Below are positions 1 through 8,262 of a stretch of DNA of 64,000 bases, one piece after another. Positions within the stretch are counted from its first letter, which is position 1. Each line of letters opens with the position of its first letter. This DNA is from Clostridiales bacterium UBA5888 (GTDB lineage: Bacteria; Bacillota; Clostridia; Oscillospirales; Oscillospiraceae). The stretch is taken from the NCBI GenBank assembly GCA_002431965.1, contig DJEW01000001.1, positions 1-64,000 on the forward strand. The letters run 5' to 3'. Below the pieces are notes generated by a model. It had not been told where the DNA came from. It did not search any database and was given only the letters and a program-made list of their open reading frames with translations. The translations under genes and the position numbers were made by a program.

Positions 1-90
1 TAGTTGAGAGTGTGACGGTAGAAACCGGCAGCGAGATAGTTATAGCCTTGAAATCCGGGGCATCAATACATCAGAAATTAATGTAATATC

Positions 91-141
91 AAACAGCACA
101 GGCCTGAGTCTTAGCAATAAGATTCAGGCCTGTGCTGTTTT
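91..141 (+). terminator. Long stem-loop, terminator-like, usable in both directions
   Basis: A near-perfect inverted repeat with arms around 92-108 and 122-138 and a short AT-rich loop. The right arm is followed by TTTT, and the left arm is preceded by AAA on the reverse strand. It sits just upstream of the gene at 158, so it probably ends a transcript entering from the left of the window. Confidence 0.7.
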
Positions 142-157
142 CAGAAAGGAGTCACTT

Positions 158-856
158 ATGCCACGATATTTTATGCGAGACACACCGCTGCGGGAGATGG
201 AGCGGTTGATGATGTCTCAGCCCGGCCACAAGCCGCGAGGCGGCGGAATGTACCGAAGTCAATTCCATTACACTCCCAAAGATGTGGAGTGTGAATACTG
301 TCAGAATTATGTTCGCAAGCATCCGTGCCTTCTGTGTGAATGCACTTGTTTGGAGGAGCGCATGGAGGCGGGTATTCTGAATCTGAGTGAGTTCGTGCGG
401 GACTGCTTTGCACCCTCTATGGAACCACAGCTCCAAATACGGATGCGTCAGCAGTTCAGAGAAAGAACTACTCAATTTTTTCTGTCCGACGCTCACCGAA
501 GAAGATGGGCACACTGGCGGGCACTCTGCTGGCGTCTGTCTGACCGAAATAAAGCCGCCCTCTACCTGCTCACAGCCTATGAGAGTCTTTGGCGCAGGAT
601 GATCTGGAAGTGCGGCAACGACGGCTTTGACTTTCAAGCAGTCCGTCTCAGAGGAATCAAGCCGGAGCTTTACAGCGTTTATCAGGCGGCAAAGGCCATT
701 GCGGTCGGCAGTTCTAATATAACCCTTGCAGACCTCGCATCTCCGGAATTGGTCACAGATGAAGCGTTCCATCTGATTATCTGCGCACTGCTGATGGCCA
801 AGTACGGGGATGTGATTTTGAATTTAGAAAATGGAGAGATAAAGGAGGACAACTGA
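158..856 (+). CDS. Hypothetical accessory-element protein, 232 aa
   Basis: The ATG at 158 follows AAAGGAG at 145-151 at good spacing. The protein is basic in its N-terminal half and carries a cysteine cluster near residues 46-70 (CEYCQNY, CLLCECTC) that could bind zinc. A helical region with no recognised motif follows. The next gene starts two bases after its stop, so the two are probably co-translated. Cys-rich proteins like this are common cargo of integrative elements in Clostridia, but I do not recognise the family, and the element link is inferred from the neighbours. Confidence 0.6.
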   Translation: MPRYFMRDTPLREMERLMMSQPGHKPRGGGMYRSQFHYTPKDVECEYCQNYVRKHPCLLCECTCLEERMEAGILNLSEFVRDCFAPSMEPQLQIRMRQQFRERTTQFFLSDAHRRRWAHWRALCWRLSDRNKAALYLLTAYESLWRRMIWKCGNDGFDFQAVRLRGIKPELYSVYQAAKAIAVGSSNITLADLASPELVTDEAFHLIICALLMAKYGDVILNLENGEIKEDN

Positions 857-857
857 T

Positions 858-1841
858 ATGGCACAACAAGAAGAGCTCGTTTTATGGATCGACCTGCGCT
901 GGAAAAATGCTATCGAGAAGCATCTAAATGGCGAGACTTTGCAAGAGCATCTGGAGAATGTATTGGACGAGCTGTGCAATCAGCTTCCAGCGCGAGAGTA
1001 TGAGCATATCAGCCGTGAGATTCAATCGGAAGCTGCCGCACGGCGGGCAGCGGAAGAAGCGGCGCGCACTTATGCCGCCTACCATGTGACGGAGCATGGT
1101 CAAGAATGGTACTTTAAGACCTCGCCCGGTGAGGAACTGTTGGAGACCGGGAAAAAGCTGCGCAGTTATATTACGAAAGGTAGCAGTGTGGCGCCGGACA
1201 AATTCATCGGAATGTTTTTCGGCGGGCAGCCCATCACAGCAAAAGAGTTTGATGCCCTAACAGCGCTGCGCATGGAGAACACCGGAAAGGTGCGAGGTTT
1301 GTTCGATGTGAACTTCGACAAACGTGAGTTCTCCGCTGTTAACATCATGGATGGCTGGCAGACATGGGCAATGCATGATGTGTCGGTAGCAGTTTATCAT
1401 GCCACCCGGCCGCAGTTTGCGTCTGACAATGATAGCTGGCGCAAGCTGTTGGATCAGCTGAACGGCAAAGAGATCACCTCGTCAGGACATCTCACAGCCG
1501 ACAACTTTTCGTTCTCAGATGAGATCATTGAGGAGGACGGCAAGCTCAACTTTTATATTCAGGCGGATTTCAATGTAGATTCTGCATTCGGGACATTTGT
1601 CTGCACTGATCAGAATGACGACTGGCTCAACATTTACGCCAACTATGATGTAGAGCAGGATCGGCTATGCGACACACTGGAACTGAACCTCTGCAAGGGA
1701 GACGGTTCGGAAGAAAGCTGGCTTTACCGTCTCAACGCTGCCGAACAGGAAGTCCTGCTCCGCAAAATGGAGACCTTCTGTCAGCAGCAGACCGGCATGA
1801 GTCTGCACGATTACACCCAGCAACTTCGAGATGATAAATGA
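858..1841 (+). CDS. Hypothetical accessory-element protein, 327 aa
   Basis: The start at 858 has AAAGGAGG about 8 bases upstream, overlapping the end of the previous gene. Residues 1-75 are strongly helical and rich in Glu, Ala and Arg. The rest is a mixed alpha/beta acidic protein with no membrane segment or signal peptide. Its pattern resembles the uncharacterised proteins carried by conjugative transposons of gut Firmicutes. I see no catalytic motif. It is translationally linked to the gene at 158. Confidence 0.6.
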   Translation: MAQQEELVLWIDLRWKNAIEKHLNGETLQEHLENVLDELCNQLPAREYEHISREIQSEAAARRAAEEAARTYAAYHVTEHGQEWYFKTSPGEELLETGKKLRSYITKGSSVAPDKFIGMFFGGQPITAKEFDALTALRMENTGKVRGLFDVNFDKREFSAVNIMDGWQTWAMHDVSVAVYHATRPQFASDNDSWRKLLDQLNGKEITSSGHLTADNFSFSDEIIEEDGKLNFYIQADFNVDSAFGTFVCTDQNDDWLNIYANYDVEQDRLCDTLELNLCKGDGSEESWLYRLNAAEQEVLLRKMETFCQQQTGMSLHDYTQQLRDDK

Positions 1842-2184
1842 CGGTGGGTATGTAGGGACAGTTAATCGATGTCAAATCTCTTTGGAGGTAACAGAGGAAC
1901 TTAAAAATATCATCTGTGATTACTACATTGATAAAGCATCTGGCTTCGCTTACGTTATAAATGGGAAGGTTCACTTATTTGGCCAAGATTTGTGTTTTCC
2001 TGTCATGCGTAGACTTGACTGTGTGCATGTTGATGATCCTGCAAAAGTAAAAACAAAGCTTGCTGTCCTTGACGTTGGTGACACTTTGAAGCTCACATTT
2101 GTTGGTACTGCCGATGGTGAAGTTGCAAATTATGTAGACGCTTTTTACTCAGAAAACATTGAAGAGCAGCTTTTTCGACGTTGA
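1831..2184 (+). CDS. Hypothetical protein, 117 aa, atypical base composition
   Basis: The frame overlaps the preceding gene by 11 bases and opens with ATG at 1831, with only a weak GAG upstream. Its codons are clearly more AT-rich than the two genes before it, which suggests a different origin. Beta-rich prediction (alternating hydrophobic residues around 60-100), no recognised domain. It may be a small real gene, or a fragment captured when the element end formed. Confidence 0.4.
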   Translation: MINDGGYVGTVNRCQISLEVTEELKNIICDYYIDKASGFAYVINGKVHLFGQDLCFPVMRRLDCVHVDDPAKVKTKLAVLDVGDTLKLTFVGTADGEVANYVDAFYSENIEEQLFRR

Positions 2185-2275
2185 AGTCATTGCCATGCGG
2201 ATTACGAAAATTGACAAGGAACTGCAATAAATGAAGTAGAAATCCTTGTCCTCAAAATTGGCTGCCCCTGCCATA

Positions 2276-2314
2276 CCGCTGCAAGCGAAACGAAAGCTTG
2301 CGGCGGTTTTTATA
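2276..2314 (+). terminator. Rho-independent terminator
   Basis: A stem of about ten pairs (CCGCTGCAAGC with GCTTGCGGCGG) with a nine-base A-rich loop, followed directly by TTTTTATAG. It closes the three-gene accessory transcript. Confidence 0.85.
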
Positions 2315-2475
2315 GTTTGTGTTAAAAATAGCGGTTTTTCGTCAATAGCCGGTGTGAAATTGAAATGGATCAGGAAGCATCAGCATATGCCAAAAGGTTA
2401 TAATTCACATTGGAAGCCTTGACAAGCTCTGACGCGGGCAATAATATATATATCTCTTCCACAAGGCGGTGACGT

Positions 2476-2706
2476 ATGTACAACCCACAGCATGAGACCT
2501 TCATCCGCGTGGCGGATGCGGGCAGCTTCCGATGGAGCTGTGGTTTGGGAGCCAGCAGCGCTTTCTTGACGCGGCGAAGGAGGTCGGCAAGGAACCATAC
2601 GGTTGATACGAAAACGATTATTGTAGATTTGTCAATGACGTGTGACACACTCGGAAGAAAAAAGGACATCCTCAGGAGTCTTCCAGCCGTGCGGGCGCAC
2701 AGGTAA
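2476..2706 (+). pseudogene. LysR-family regulator remnant
   Basis: The frame starting at 2476 encodes MYNPQHETFIRVADAGSF, which matches the usual start of a LysR regulator up to the first recognition helix. It then loses the pattern. A second frame (about 2534-2607) carries a short plausible segment ending in a stop, and the first frame later continues with an apparently unrelated tail. No intact helix-turn-helix or effector domain remains. I read this as a degraded gene; frame changes and mixed fragments make it non-functional. Confidence 0.5.
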
Positions 2707-2888
2707 ATTATTATACTGCCGTTGACTGACAGTAAGCTGTCTGGCAAAATCATCTCCGGGTATATGTCTCATTCAATTTTATGTAAACCACATTATTTAT
2801 ACCTTTTATGCTGCGCGAATAATGACATATAGAGTTCCCCCGCTGCCTGCAAACGGCAGCGGGGACGTATTATGGGGACGTATTATAT

Positions 2889-4466
2889 TTATTTCAATTT
2901 GCTTTTTTTCTTTCTCCATGCCAGTATCTGATGACCGTTCGGGACTTTTATGAATGAAAATCCGGAGCCGGTATCATCGCAAAGCTCTCTTTCGGAGACA
3001 AGCCTGCTCTTGCTTATCTTTCCGGACTGATCTCGCGGCATCTTATCTATCAGCTCGACGGTCTTTGGCAATTTATAATTGCTCAGGCGTCTGAAGCAGA
3101 AATCGGCAAAGGAATAGAGCTTGAATTCCGATGCAGGGCATGCAGGCTCAATAACAGCATGCACTCGCTTCCCCCACACTTCATCCGGCAAGCCTATAAC
3201 CAGCGCATCCGCAACCTGCGGATATTCCTTGATGAGATTCTCAACCTCCGTAGAATAAACATTCTTGCCGCCGGTGATTATCATGTCGCTCCGGCGATCC
3301 ACGAGGTAAACATAGCCGTCGCTGTCTTTATATCCAAGGTCGCCCACGCTGACCGAGCCGTCCGGAGCGCTTTTCAGCTTTTGAGTTCCCAGCAGATAAT
3401 GCGAGGACTTACTCTGAAGATTTTTGAAGAAAACATTTCCTGTCACGCCGCTGTCAACGGGCTGATAATTATCGTCAAGTATCTCTATCTCGCAGCCGAA
3501 CGGTCTGCCAACGCTGCTGGGATGCGCAAGCCACTCGTCGCCGCGGATCGCCGCAATGCCGACCTTCTCAGACATGGAATAGAACTCGTACACCCTTTCT
3601 CCTCCGAGGCGCTCTATCCATTTCTGCTTCAGCCAGCCGGGGCAGGCTGCGCCCGCATGATGCATACACTCGACGCTGCTGAGATCCGCTCCCGCAAATT
3701 CGCTGTTGCGATAGATCTTTCCCATCATCGTCGGAACAAGCACAAAACAATTCACATTGTATTTTGCTATGCTCTTGAGAAAAAGGGTATCGTCAAAGCG
3801 CTTAAACAATACAATCGTGTCGCCCATTGCAAGCTCCATGAAAAATGCATTGCTGAAGAGGCTGTGGTGCAGGGAGCCGCAGATAAGGGCTGTCTGACCC
3901 GGATGCTGCCCTGTGAGCATCTGCCAGGCATAAAAGTCCGGCAAGCCGAACTCCATCGGGATGTCTTCAATTATGATTTTCGGTATACCCGTGCTGCCGC
4001 CGGTCGCCGAAGCCCTTGCCGGAACCGCGCACACGTCCTCTATCTGCTCTTCCGGCTCGTGAAGACTGCTCAGAAAACGGTCTGTTATGTTGGCAGACCT
4101 GTAACTGTCAGACCTGAGCTTTCCGGCAACGAAATTCGGCTTGATCTGCTCAAGCAGGAGTGCAAGCTCATTTTCAGGCAATTCTGCCGACAGTGTAAAC
4201 ACGCAGGCCCCGATATGCCACGCCGCCAACGGCGTCACCACGGCTGCCAGCGAATTGGGAAGAACAGTAACGATCCTCGAATTCCGTCCAAGTCCCTGCT
4301 CCTTGAAGTATGCAGCAAGCCTATCCGTCTGCCGCAGCAGCTCACCCCAGTTGTATACTGACTCCGCGCCGTCTTTTTCCGTGATTATCACGGCTGTTTT
4401 CTCCGGCGCCGTCGCTGCATGCTCTTTTACCAGCACGTATATCGGTTTTTTCTCTGTTTCCTGCAT
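2889..4466 (-). CDS. BaiB-like acyl-CoA ligase (ANL superfamily), divergent paralogue
   Basis: An ATP-dependent acid:CoA ligase of 525 aa, predicted cytosolic. I place the start at 4466 because AGGAGG lies five bases upstream; the longer frame has no ribosome site. The ANL motifs are in order: ATGGSTGIPK (phosphate loop), YSMSEKVG (A5), VGDLGY (A7), VDRRSDMIITGGKN (A8) and a C-terminal PRDQSGKISK holding the adenylation lysine. The layout, the IRGDEW segment and the MPRDQSGK ending match the BaiB family and the second ligase at 14364, but identity to that copy is only moderate. It lies convergent to the accessory element and head-to-tail with the cupin and AraC genes. The substrate is unknown: a bile or other ring-type acid, or another aryl/alkyl acid, is possible. 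Confidence 0.8.
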   Translation of the reverse strand: MQETEKKPIYVLVKEHAATAPEKTAVIITEKDGAESVYNWGELLRQTDRLAAYFKEQGLGRNSRIVTVLPNSLAAVVTPLAAWHIGACVFTLSAELPENELALLLEQIKPNFVAGKLRSDSYRSANITDRFLSSLHEPEEQIEDVCAVPARASATGGSTGIPKIIIEDIPMEFGLPDFYAWQMLTGQHPGQTALICGSLHHSLFSNAFFMELAMGDTIVLFKRFDDTLFLKSIAKYNVNCFVLVPTMMGKIYRNSEFAGADLSSVECMHHAGAACPGWLKQKWIERLGGERVYEFYSMSEKVGIAAIRGDEWLAHPSSVGRPFGCEIEILDDNYQPVDSGVTGNVFFKNLQSKSSHYLLGTQKLKSAPDGSVSVGDLGYKDSDGYVYLVDRRSDMIITGGKNVYSTEVENLIKEYPQVADALVIGLPDEVWGKRVHAVIEPACPASEFKLYSFADFCFRRLSNYKLPKTVELIDKMPRDQSGKISKSRLVSERELCDDTGSGFSFIKVPNGHQILAWRKKKSKLK

Positions 4467-4620
4467 TTTTTCCTCCTGTATATTTATCTGCCTTCGCCGC
4501 AGCAGTTTGTTGCTTGTTTCACAAACAATCATAGCAGTTATACACAGGATAGCTCTTCAAAATCTTCAATTTTTCTCTCAGCCGTATTTCTAAATTATCA
4601 CAAACAGATACCGTGCTTCA

Positions 4621-5178
4621 CTATATTATTGCCTTTTTATTGCTCTCATGCAGAAGTATCCCATAGAGCTCCACAACGTACATATACTTCATTTTGTTGG
4701 TGAAGTAATCTTCTTCGCTCTTCTGTTGGGCAAGAAATGCAAATATATTCTCAACCCGCTTGCAGTCCGCTTCAGATATCTGCGCAATTATCGCTCCCTG
4801 CGGGACAACGAAAGAATTCACCTTGACATACGGATTGCTCATCATGTACATATATATTCCGCTATCCATACGGCAGTATGCAAGACTGACAGCGCTCCCC
4901 TCGTCCGGCACTATGGAGCAGCTGTGAAAAGGTCCTACGCACACAAACGATCCCCTTTTTATCTCGTTCGCTTCATTATTAACCATAATCCTGCCGCAGC
5001 CGGCGGTAACTATCGCCAGCGTATTTCCCTCAGAGCTCATATAAGGCGTCGGAGCTGAGACCGTTTTTGCAACGCCGGATATGTTAAGAAGTGATCCGCA
5101 GCGGCTGAAATAGTCGCTCATTCCAAAGCGGACCGAGTAGTCGATATTGTCATATACTTTTTCTATATTCTCTGCCAT
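4621..5178 (-). CDS. Cupin-type sensor domain protein without HTH, 184 aa
   Basis: The sequence resembles the N-terminal cupin ligand domain of AraC regulators (beta-rich, with GRIMVNN and KRGSFVCVGPF segments) but ends before any helix-turn-helix. The AraC gene upstream stops inside its start region. ATG at 5190 sits directly on the AAAGGA, so the ATG at 5178 is the better start. It may be a stand-alone effector-binding partner of the AraC protein, or a truncated regulator. It is co-transcribed with the AraC gene. Confidence 0.6.
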   Translation of the reverse strand: MAENIEKVYDNIDYSVRFGMSDYFSRCGSLLNISGVAKTVSAPTPYMSSEGNTLAIVTAGCGRIMVNNEANEIKRGSFVCVGPFHSCSIVPDEGSAVSLAYCRMDSGIYMYMMSNPYVKVNSFVVPQGAIIAQISEADCKRVENIFAFLAQQKSEEDYFTNKMKYMYVVELYGILLHESNKKAII

Positions 5179-5182
5179 ACGC

Positions 5183-6412
5183 TCAGCCATTCCTTTCCCT
5201 GCATTCTTTTCTGTAATCGCTTGGCAGCTGCCCGTTTATTTCCTTGAAAACGCGGCTGAACGAGCTTACGGAATTGAAGCCTACAACAATTGCAATATCC
5301 AGGAGGTTCATTTCAGACGAGGCCAGCAGCATTTCCGAATACCTTGTGCGCAGCACCTGCAGCAGGCGCTTGAAGCCGATCCCATAAGCCTTCTGGAGCA
5401 GATTGCGGATAATATTGGGTGAGAGAAATGTATCCCTTGCGATTTTCTCCAGGCTGACCTCCTCGCCAATGTTTCTGTACAGGTAGTCCACTACCGACAA
5501 AAGCCTGTCGTCAGCTATAAGGCCGCGGTACACGCGGTCTTTTCCGCCCGGGCAGAGATTCATATCCCGGTACTCGCTGGGAGTTACGCCGACAACCTTC
5601 TTGAAGCAGCGGTAGAATGTCACATCGGATTCAAACCCGGATACCGATGCAATATAATCCAGCGGCAAGTTTTCGCACAGCAAATATGACATTGCCGTCA
5701 GGCACCGGTTTCTGCGCAGGGTCTGATCGTAATTGAGCGAGGTCGCTATCCTAAGCTGCGAATTGAGCGTTACCGGGTCGGTATTCAGCTCACCTGCCGC
5801 TTTTTTTATTGAACACCCATCGCGGCTGTGCATGGCAATATATATGCTGGCCTGCCAGCCCAAGGGGAACTTCTCAGCCGCTGGTATCTCTCTGCCGCCT
5901 ATAGTCATGCCAAAGAGCAGGGACAGCCGCCCGAGAAGAGATGTCTTTACCATCGCCGTGCCATTGTCATAACGCGCATCTATATTGTTGAAATCCTCAA
6001 ATATCTGCCTGAACTCCTGAGTGCTGCCATCTTCGGGGTATAATATGGGTGACTGTGTGACTACGGACATTCTCGTAGCCAGGGGGCTGGACATGAACAT
6101 ATGATAATTGATCAGAACATAATCGTAAGTTATGCTCCACAATTCCAGTCCGGTCTTCGTATCCGGTCTGACAGACAGCACCTGTGTTCCCTGTATCCAG
6201 CAGACGCAGTCCTTATAAATTTCAAACGCAACTCCGTTTATAATAAGCTGACCTTTTCCTGCTCTGACAAAAATGAAGTAACTGTCATCTTCCATCACGG
6301 GCAGCATGTTCTGGCTCACCGAATGCTTGCACAGATGCAGGAACTTATTCGGCGCACAAAAAACACCCTTTACCGGTTTCTCGTAAAGAGGAATAGCTCT
6401 TAAACTGTTCAA
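5183..6412 (-). CDS. AraC-family regulator with two HTH modules, 409 aa
   Basis: It starts at TTG (6412) with GAGG seven bases upstream. Residues 1-150 form a cupin-like sensor. Residues about 187-290 look like an AraC DNA-binding module (IASVSGFESDVTFYRCFKKV, then TPSEYR), and residues about 305-403 are a second, better conserved one (LEKIARDTFLSP, IAIVVGFNSVSSFSRVFKE, LPSDYRK). Two modules in tandem are unusual. It is divergent from the CoA-transferase at 6801, and AraC/XylS regulators also sit beside known bai operons, so control of the island is a reasonable inference. Confidence 0.75.
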   Translation of the reverse strand: MNSLRAIPLYEKPVKGVFCAPNKFLHLCKHSVSQNMLPVMEDDSYFIFVRAGKGQLIINGVAFEIYKDCVCWIQGTQVLSVRPDTKTGLELWSITYDYVLINYHMFMSSPLATRMSVVTQSPILYPEDGSTQEFRQIFEDFNNIDARYDNGTAMVKTSLLGRLSLLFGMTIGGREIPAAEKFPLGWQASIYIAMHSRDGCSIKKAAGELNTDPVTLNSQLRIATSLNYDQTLRRNRCLTAMSYLLCENLPLDYIASVSGFESDVTFYRCFKKVVGVTPSEYRDMNLCPGGKDRVYRGLIADDRLLSVVDYLYRNIGEEVSLEKIARDTFLSPNIIRNLLQKAYGIGFKRLLQVLRTRYSEMLLASSEMNLLDIAIVVGFNSVSSFSRVFKEINGQLPSDYRKECRERNG

Positions 6413-6800
6413 AGCACTGCCTCTCTTTCATATAATAATATTATATTTTTAACAAAACCGCCGTGGAATTTCAAGTGTTCACACCCGAATTGACTGTTGG
6501 CGGCAATGTCTGATGCAAAAAATCCGTTTTTTGAAGAATAATCAATTATTTAATTTATATTTTTTGCGTACTTTCAGGCAATCTTCTTTAGATGCACAGA
6601 AGAAGTAAATGCTTCCAATATCTTAAATACAGCAGCATACATTGATAGTAACCATTCATTTTATACGCGATATATTGCAATAAAAAAATCAACTTGTCTC
6701 TGCGCCTGTGTCGATGACTATGTTAAAATAAACTCAATTCGTTAAGCAAAAGGCAAAGCAGCAGTACCGTCCACACAAAATTATAGCAGGAGGAAATAAA
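6413..6800. promoter_or_regulatory. Divergent control region between AraC gene and CoA-transferase gene
   Basis: 388 AT-rich bases with no gene. On the plus strand an extended -10 box TGTTAAAAT lies at 6721-6729 with no clear -35 box, which suits an activator-dependent promoter. The minus side holds an AT-rich TATAATATTATTATA tract next to the AraC start. I see no clean inverted repeat for an operator. Confidence 0.45.
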
Positions 6801-8099
6801 ATGCACAATTTACTTGAAGGCGTCCGCGTAGTTGAAACCGCCAGCTACATGATGGGTCCGATCGCAGGGCGCATCCTTGCCGACTGGGGCGCAGAAGTGA
6901 TAAAGATCGAGCCGGACGTTGCTCACCCGCCCTTTGACGGCGACCGTATACGCGGAACCGGTCTTGCGCGCGGCATCATGAACGGTGACCTTGGCATATA
7001 CTATTTTGTCAATGGCAACAAGAAATCCGTTGCAATCGACACCAACTGCAAGCAGGGTCAGATCATTCAGCAGAAGCTCTGCGCGAGCGCGGATATAGTT
7101 ATCCACCACCTCAACCACGCTGACCAGAAGAAGCTTGGCATTGACTATGCCACGCTCTCCAAGATGAAGCCCGGGATCATTGTAGCGTCCACAAGCGGCT
7201 ATGGCATCAAGGGTCCCGACAAGGACCGTCCCGGCTTTGATGCTGTCGCGTATGCCGCGCGCTCCGGTATGCTCACAAGCTGCGCACCTGACGGTACGCC
7301 TTTCATTCCTTTCATGGGATACGGCGATGTCCCCTCCGGCTCATATTTAGCCGGCGCGATCATGGCGGCTTATATACACAAGCTGAAAACCGGCGAAGGC
7401 AACAATGTTTCAGTATCACTATACGGTTCAGCTATCTGGACCGCCGGTCTTCCCATCATTTCCGCTCCTTACGGCGATCCGTATCCCACTCCGCTGGATG
7501 CCGGTCTTCCCTCAGCCAGAATGTTCCGCTGCGGCGACGGCAAGTGGCTTTACATGATGTGCAACGACTGGGATCGTTCCATCGTCAAGTTCAAGATGGT
7601 CATGCCTTCGTTCCCCGAGGACGCAGAAAAGCGCTGGCCCAACTACTTTGCCGCAAAGGCAGACTCGAAGGGTATCGCCGAAATATTCGCCGCAGAGTTT
7701 GCTTCTCACAACCGTGAATACTGGGTCGAGAAGCTTACCGCCGCAAAGATTCCTTTCGACATCATTGCCGATTTTGCGGATATACAGAAAGATGTGCAGG
7801 CCTGGGAAGGCGGGCATCTCATTCACCCGAACGGAGCCGGAACAGAGACATATCCGTATGAGACCGGCATTCCCGTCGCTCCCGGACAGTTTAAGAACGG
7901 CGGTACTCCGGAGGTCAGCGTAAGCAATGTGGGCGAGCATACCAGAGAGCAGCTCAAGCTTATAGGCTACACGGATGAGCAGGTAGACAAGTTCCGCGCC
8001 AAGAAGGTTCTGACAGAGGGCGACCAGTATGAGCCTGACCGCTTCAATGTCATGAAGCCCGGGACATACTACAACAAGCTTTTCTCTGCACTGAGATAA
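6801..8099 (+). CDS. CaiB/BaiF-family (class III) CoA-transferase, 432 aa
   Basis: Moves CoA between carboxylic acids in the cytosol. The start ATG has GGAGG (6789-6793) upstream. Family features: GPIAGRILADWGAEVIKIEP near the N-terminus and the catalytic aspartate at residue 176 in GYGDVPSG, which forms the enzyme-linked anhydride. It is closer in style to the HadA/FldA 2-hydroxyacid CoA-transferases than to the BaiF-like pair at 17332 and 18813, so the donor or acceptor probably differs. It is a single-gene unit with its own promoter and terminator, facing the AraC regulator. Confidence 0.85.
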   Translation: MHNLLEGVRVVETASYMMGPIAGRILADWGAEVIKIEPDVAHPPFDGDRIRGTGLARGIMNGDLGIYYFVNGNKKSVAIDTNCKQGQIIQQKLCASADIVIHHLNHADQKKLGIDYATLSKMKPGIIVASTSGYGIKGPDKDRPGFDAVAYAARSGMLTSCAPDGTPFIPFMGYGDVPSGSYLAGAIMAAYIHKLKTGEGNNVSVSLYGSAIWTAGLPIISAPYGDPYPTPLDAGLPSARMFRCGDGKWLYMMCNDWDRSIVKFKMVMPSFPEDAEKRWPNYFAAKADSKGIAEIFAAEFASHNREYWVEKLTAAKIPFDIIADFADIQKDVQAWEGGHLIHPNGAGTETYPYETGIPVAPGQFKNGGTPEVSVSNVGEHTREQLKLIGYTDEQVDKFRAKKVLTEGDQYEPDRFNVMKPGTYYNKLFSALR

Positions 8100-8218
8100 C
8101 GTCTTTCAGCGCAGTGCACCCACGGCTGACAGCCGTGCGTCCCTGTCAGCCATGGGGATCGCGCGGGCATACTTTGCCGTCTTGCAAAGCCCGATACAAA
8201 AGTATAAGTATATCTCAA

Positions 8219-8262
8219 ACTCCCGCGTGCTGTCAGCCATCGGCAGTCCGCGGGAGCTTTTT
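8219..8262 (+). terminator. Rho-independent terminator after CoA-transferase
   Basis: CTCCCGCG at 8220-8227 pairs with CGCGGGAG at 8249-8256, followed by CTTTTT. Its tail overlaps the stop codon of the convergent regulator gene. Confidence 0.75.

Larger units (their letters stand above)
2185..2888. other. Decayed intergenic stretch
   Basis: About 700 bases without an intact gene. It holds the terminator at 2276-2314, the LysR remnant, and a GC-rich stem-loop at 2833-2862 followed by two copies of GGGGACGTATTAT (2859-2871 and 2874-2886). The stem-loop lies directly beyond the stop of the minus-strand ligase and lacks a U-run. Nothing else is recognisable. Confidence 0.6.

Noticed and set aside
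3159..4361. Open frame of 400 aa on the plus strand, opposite the BaiB-like ligase
   Set aside because: It is antisense to a gene with clear ANL motifs and shows no domain pattern of its own; high GC opens such frames.
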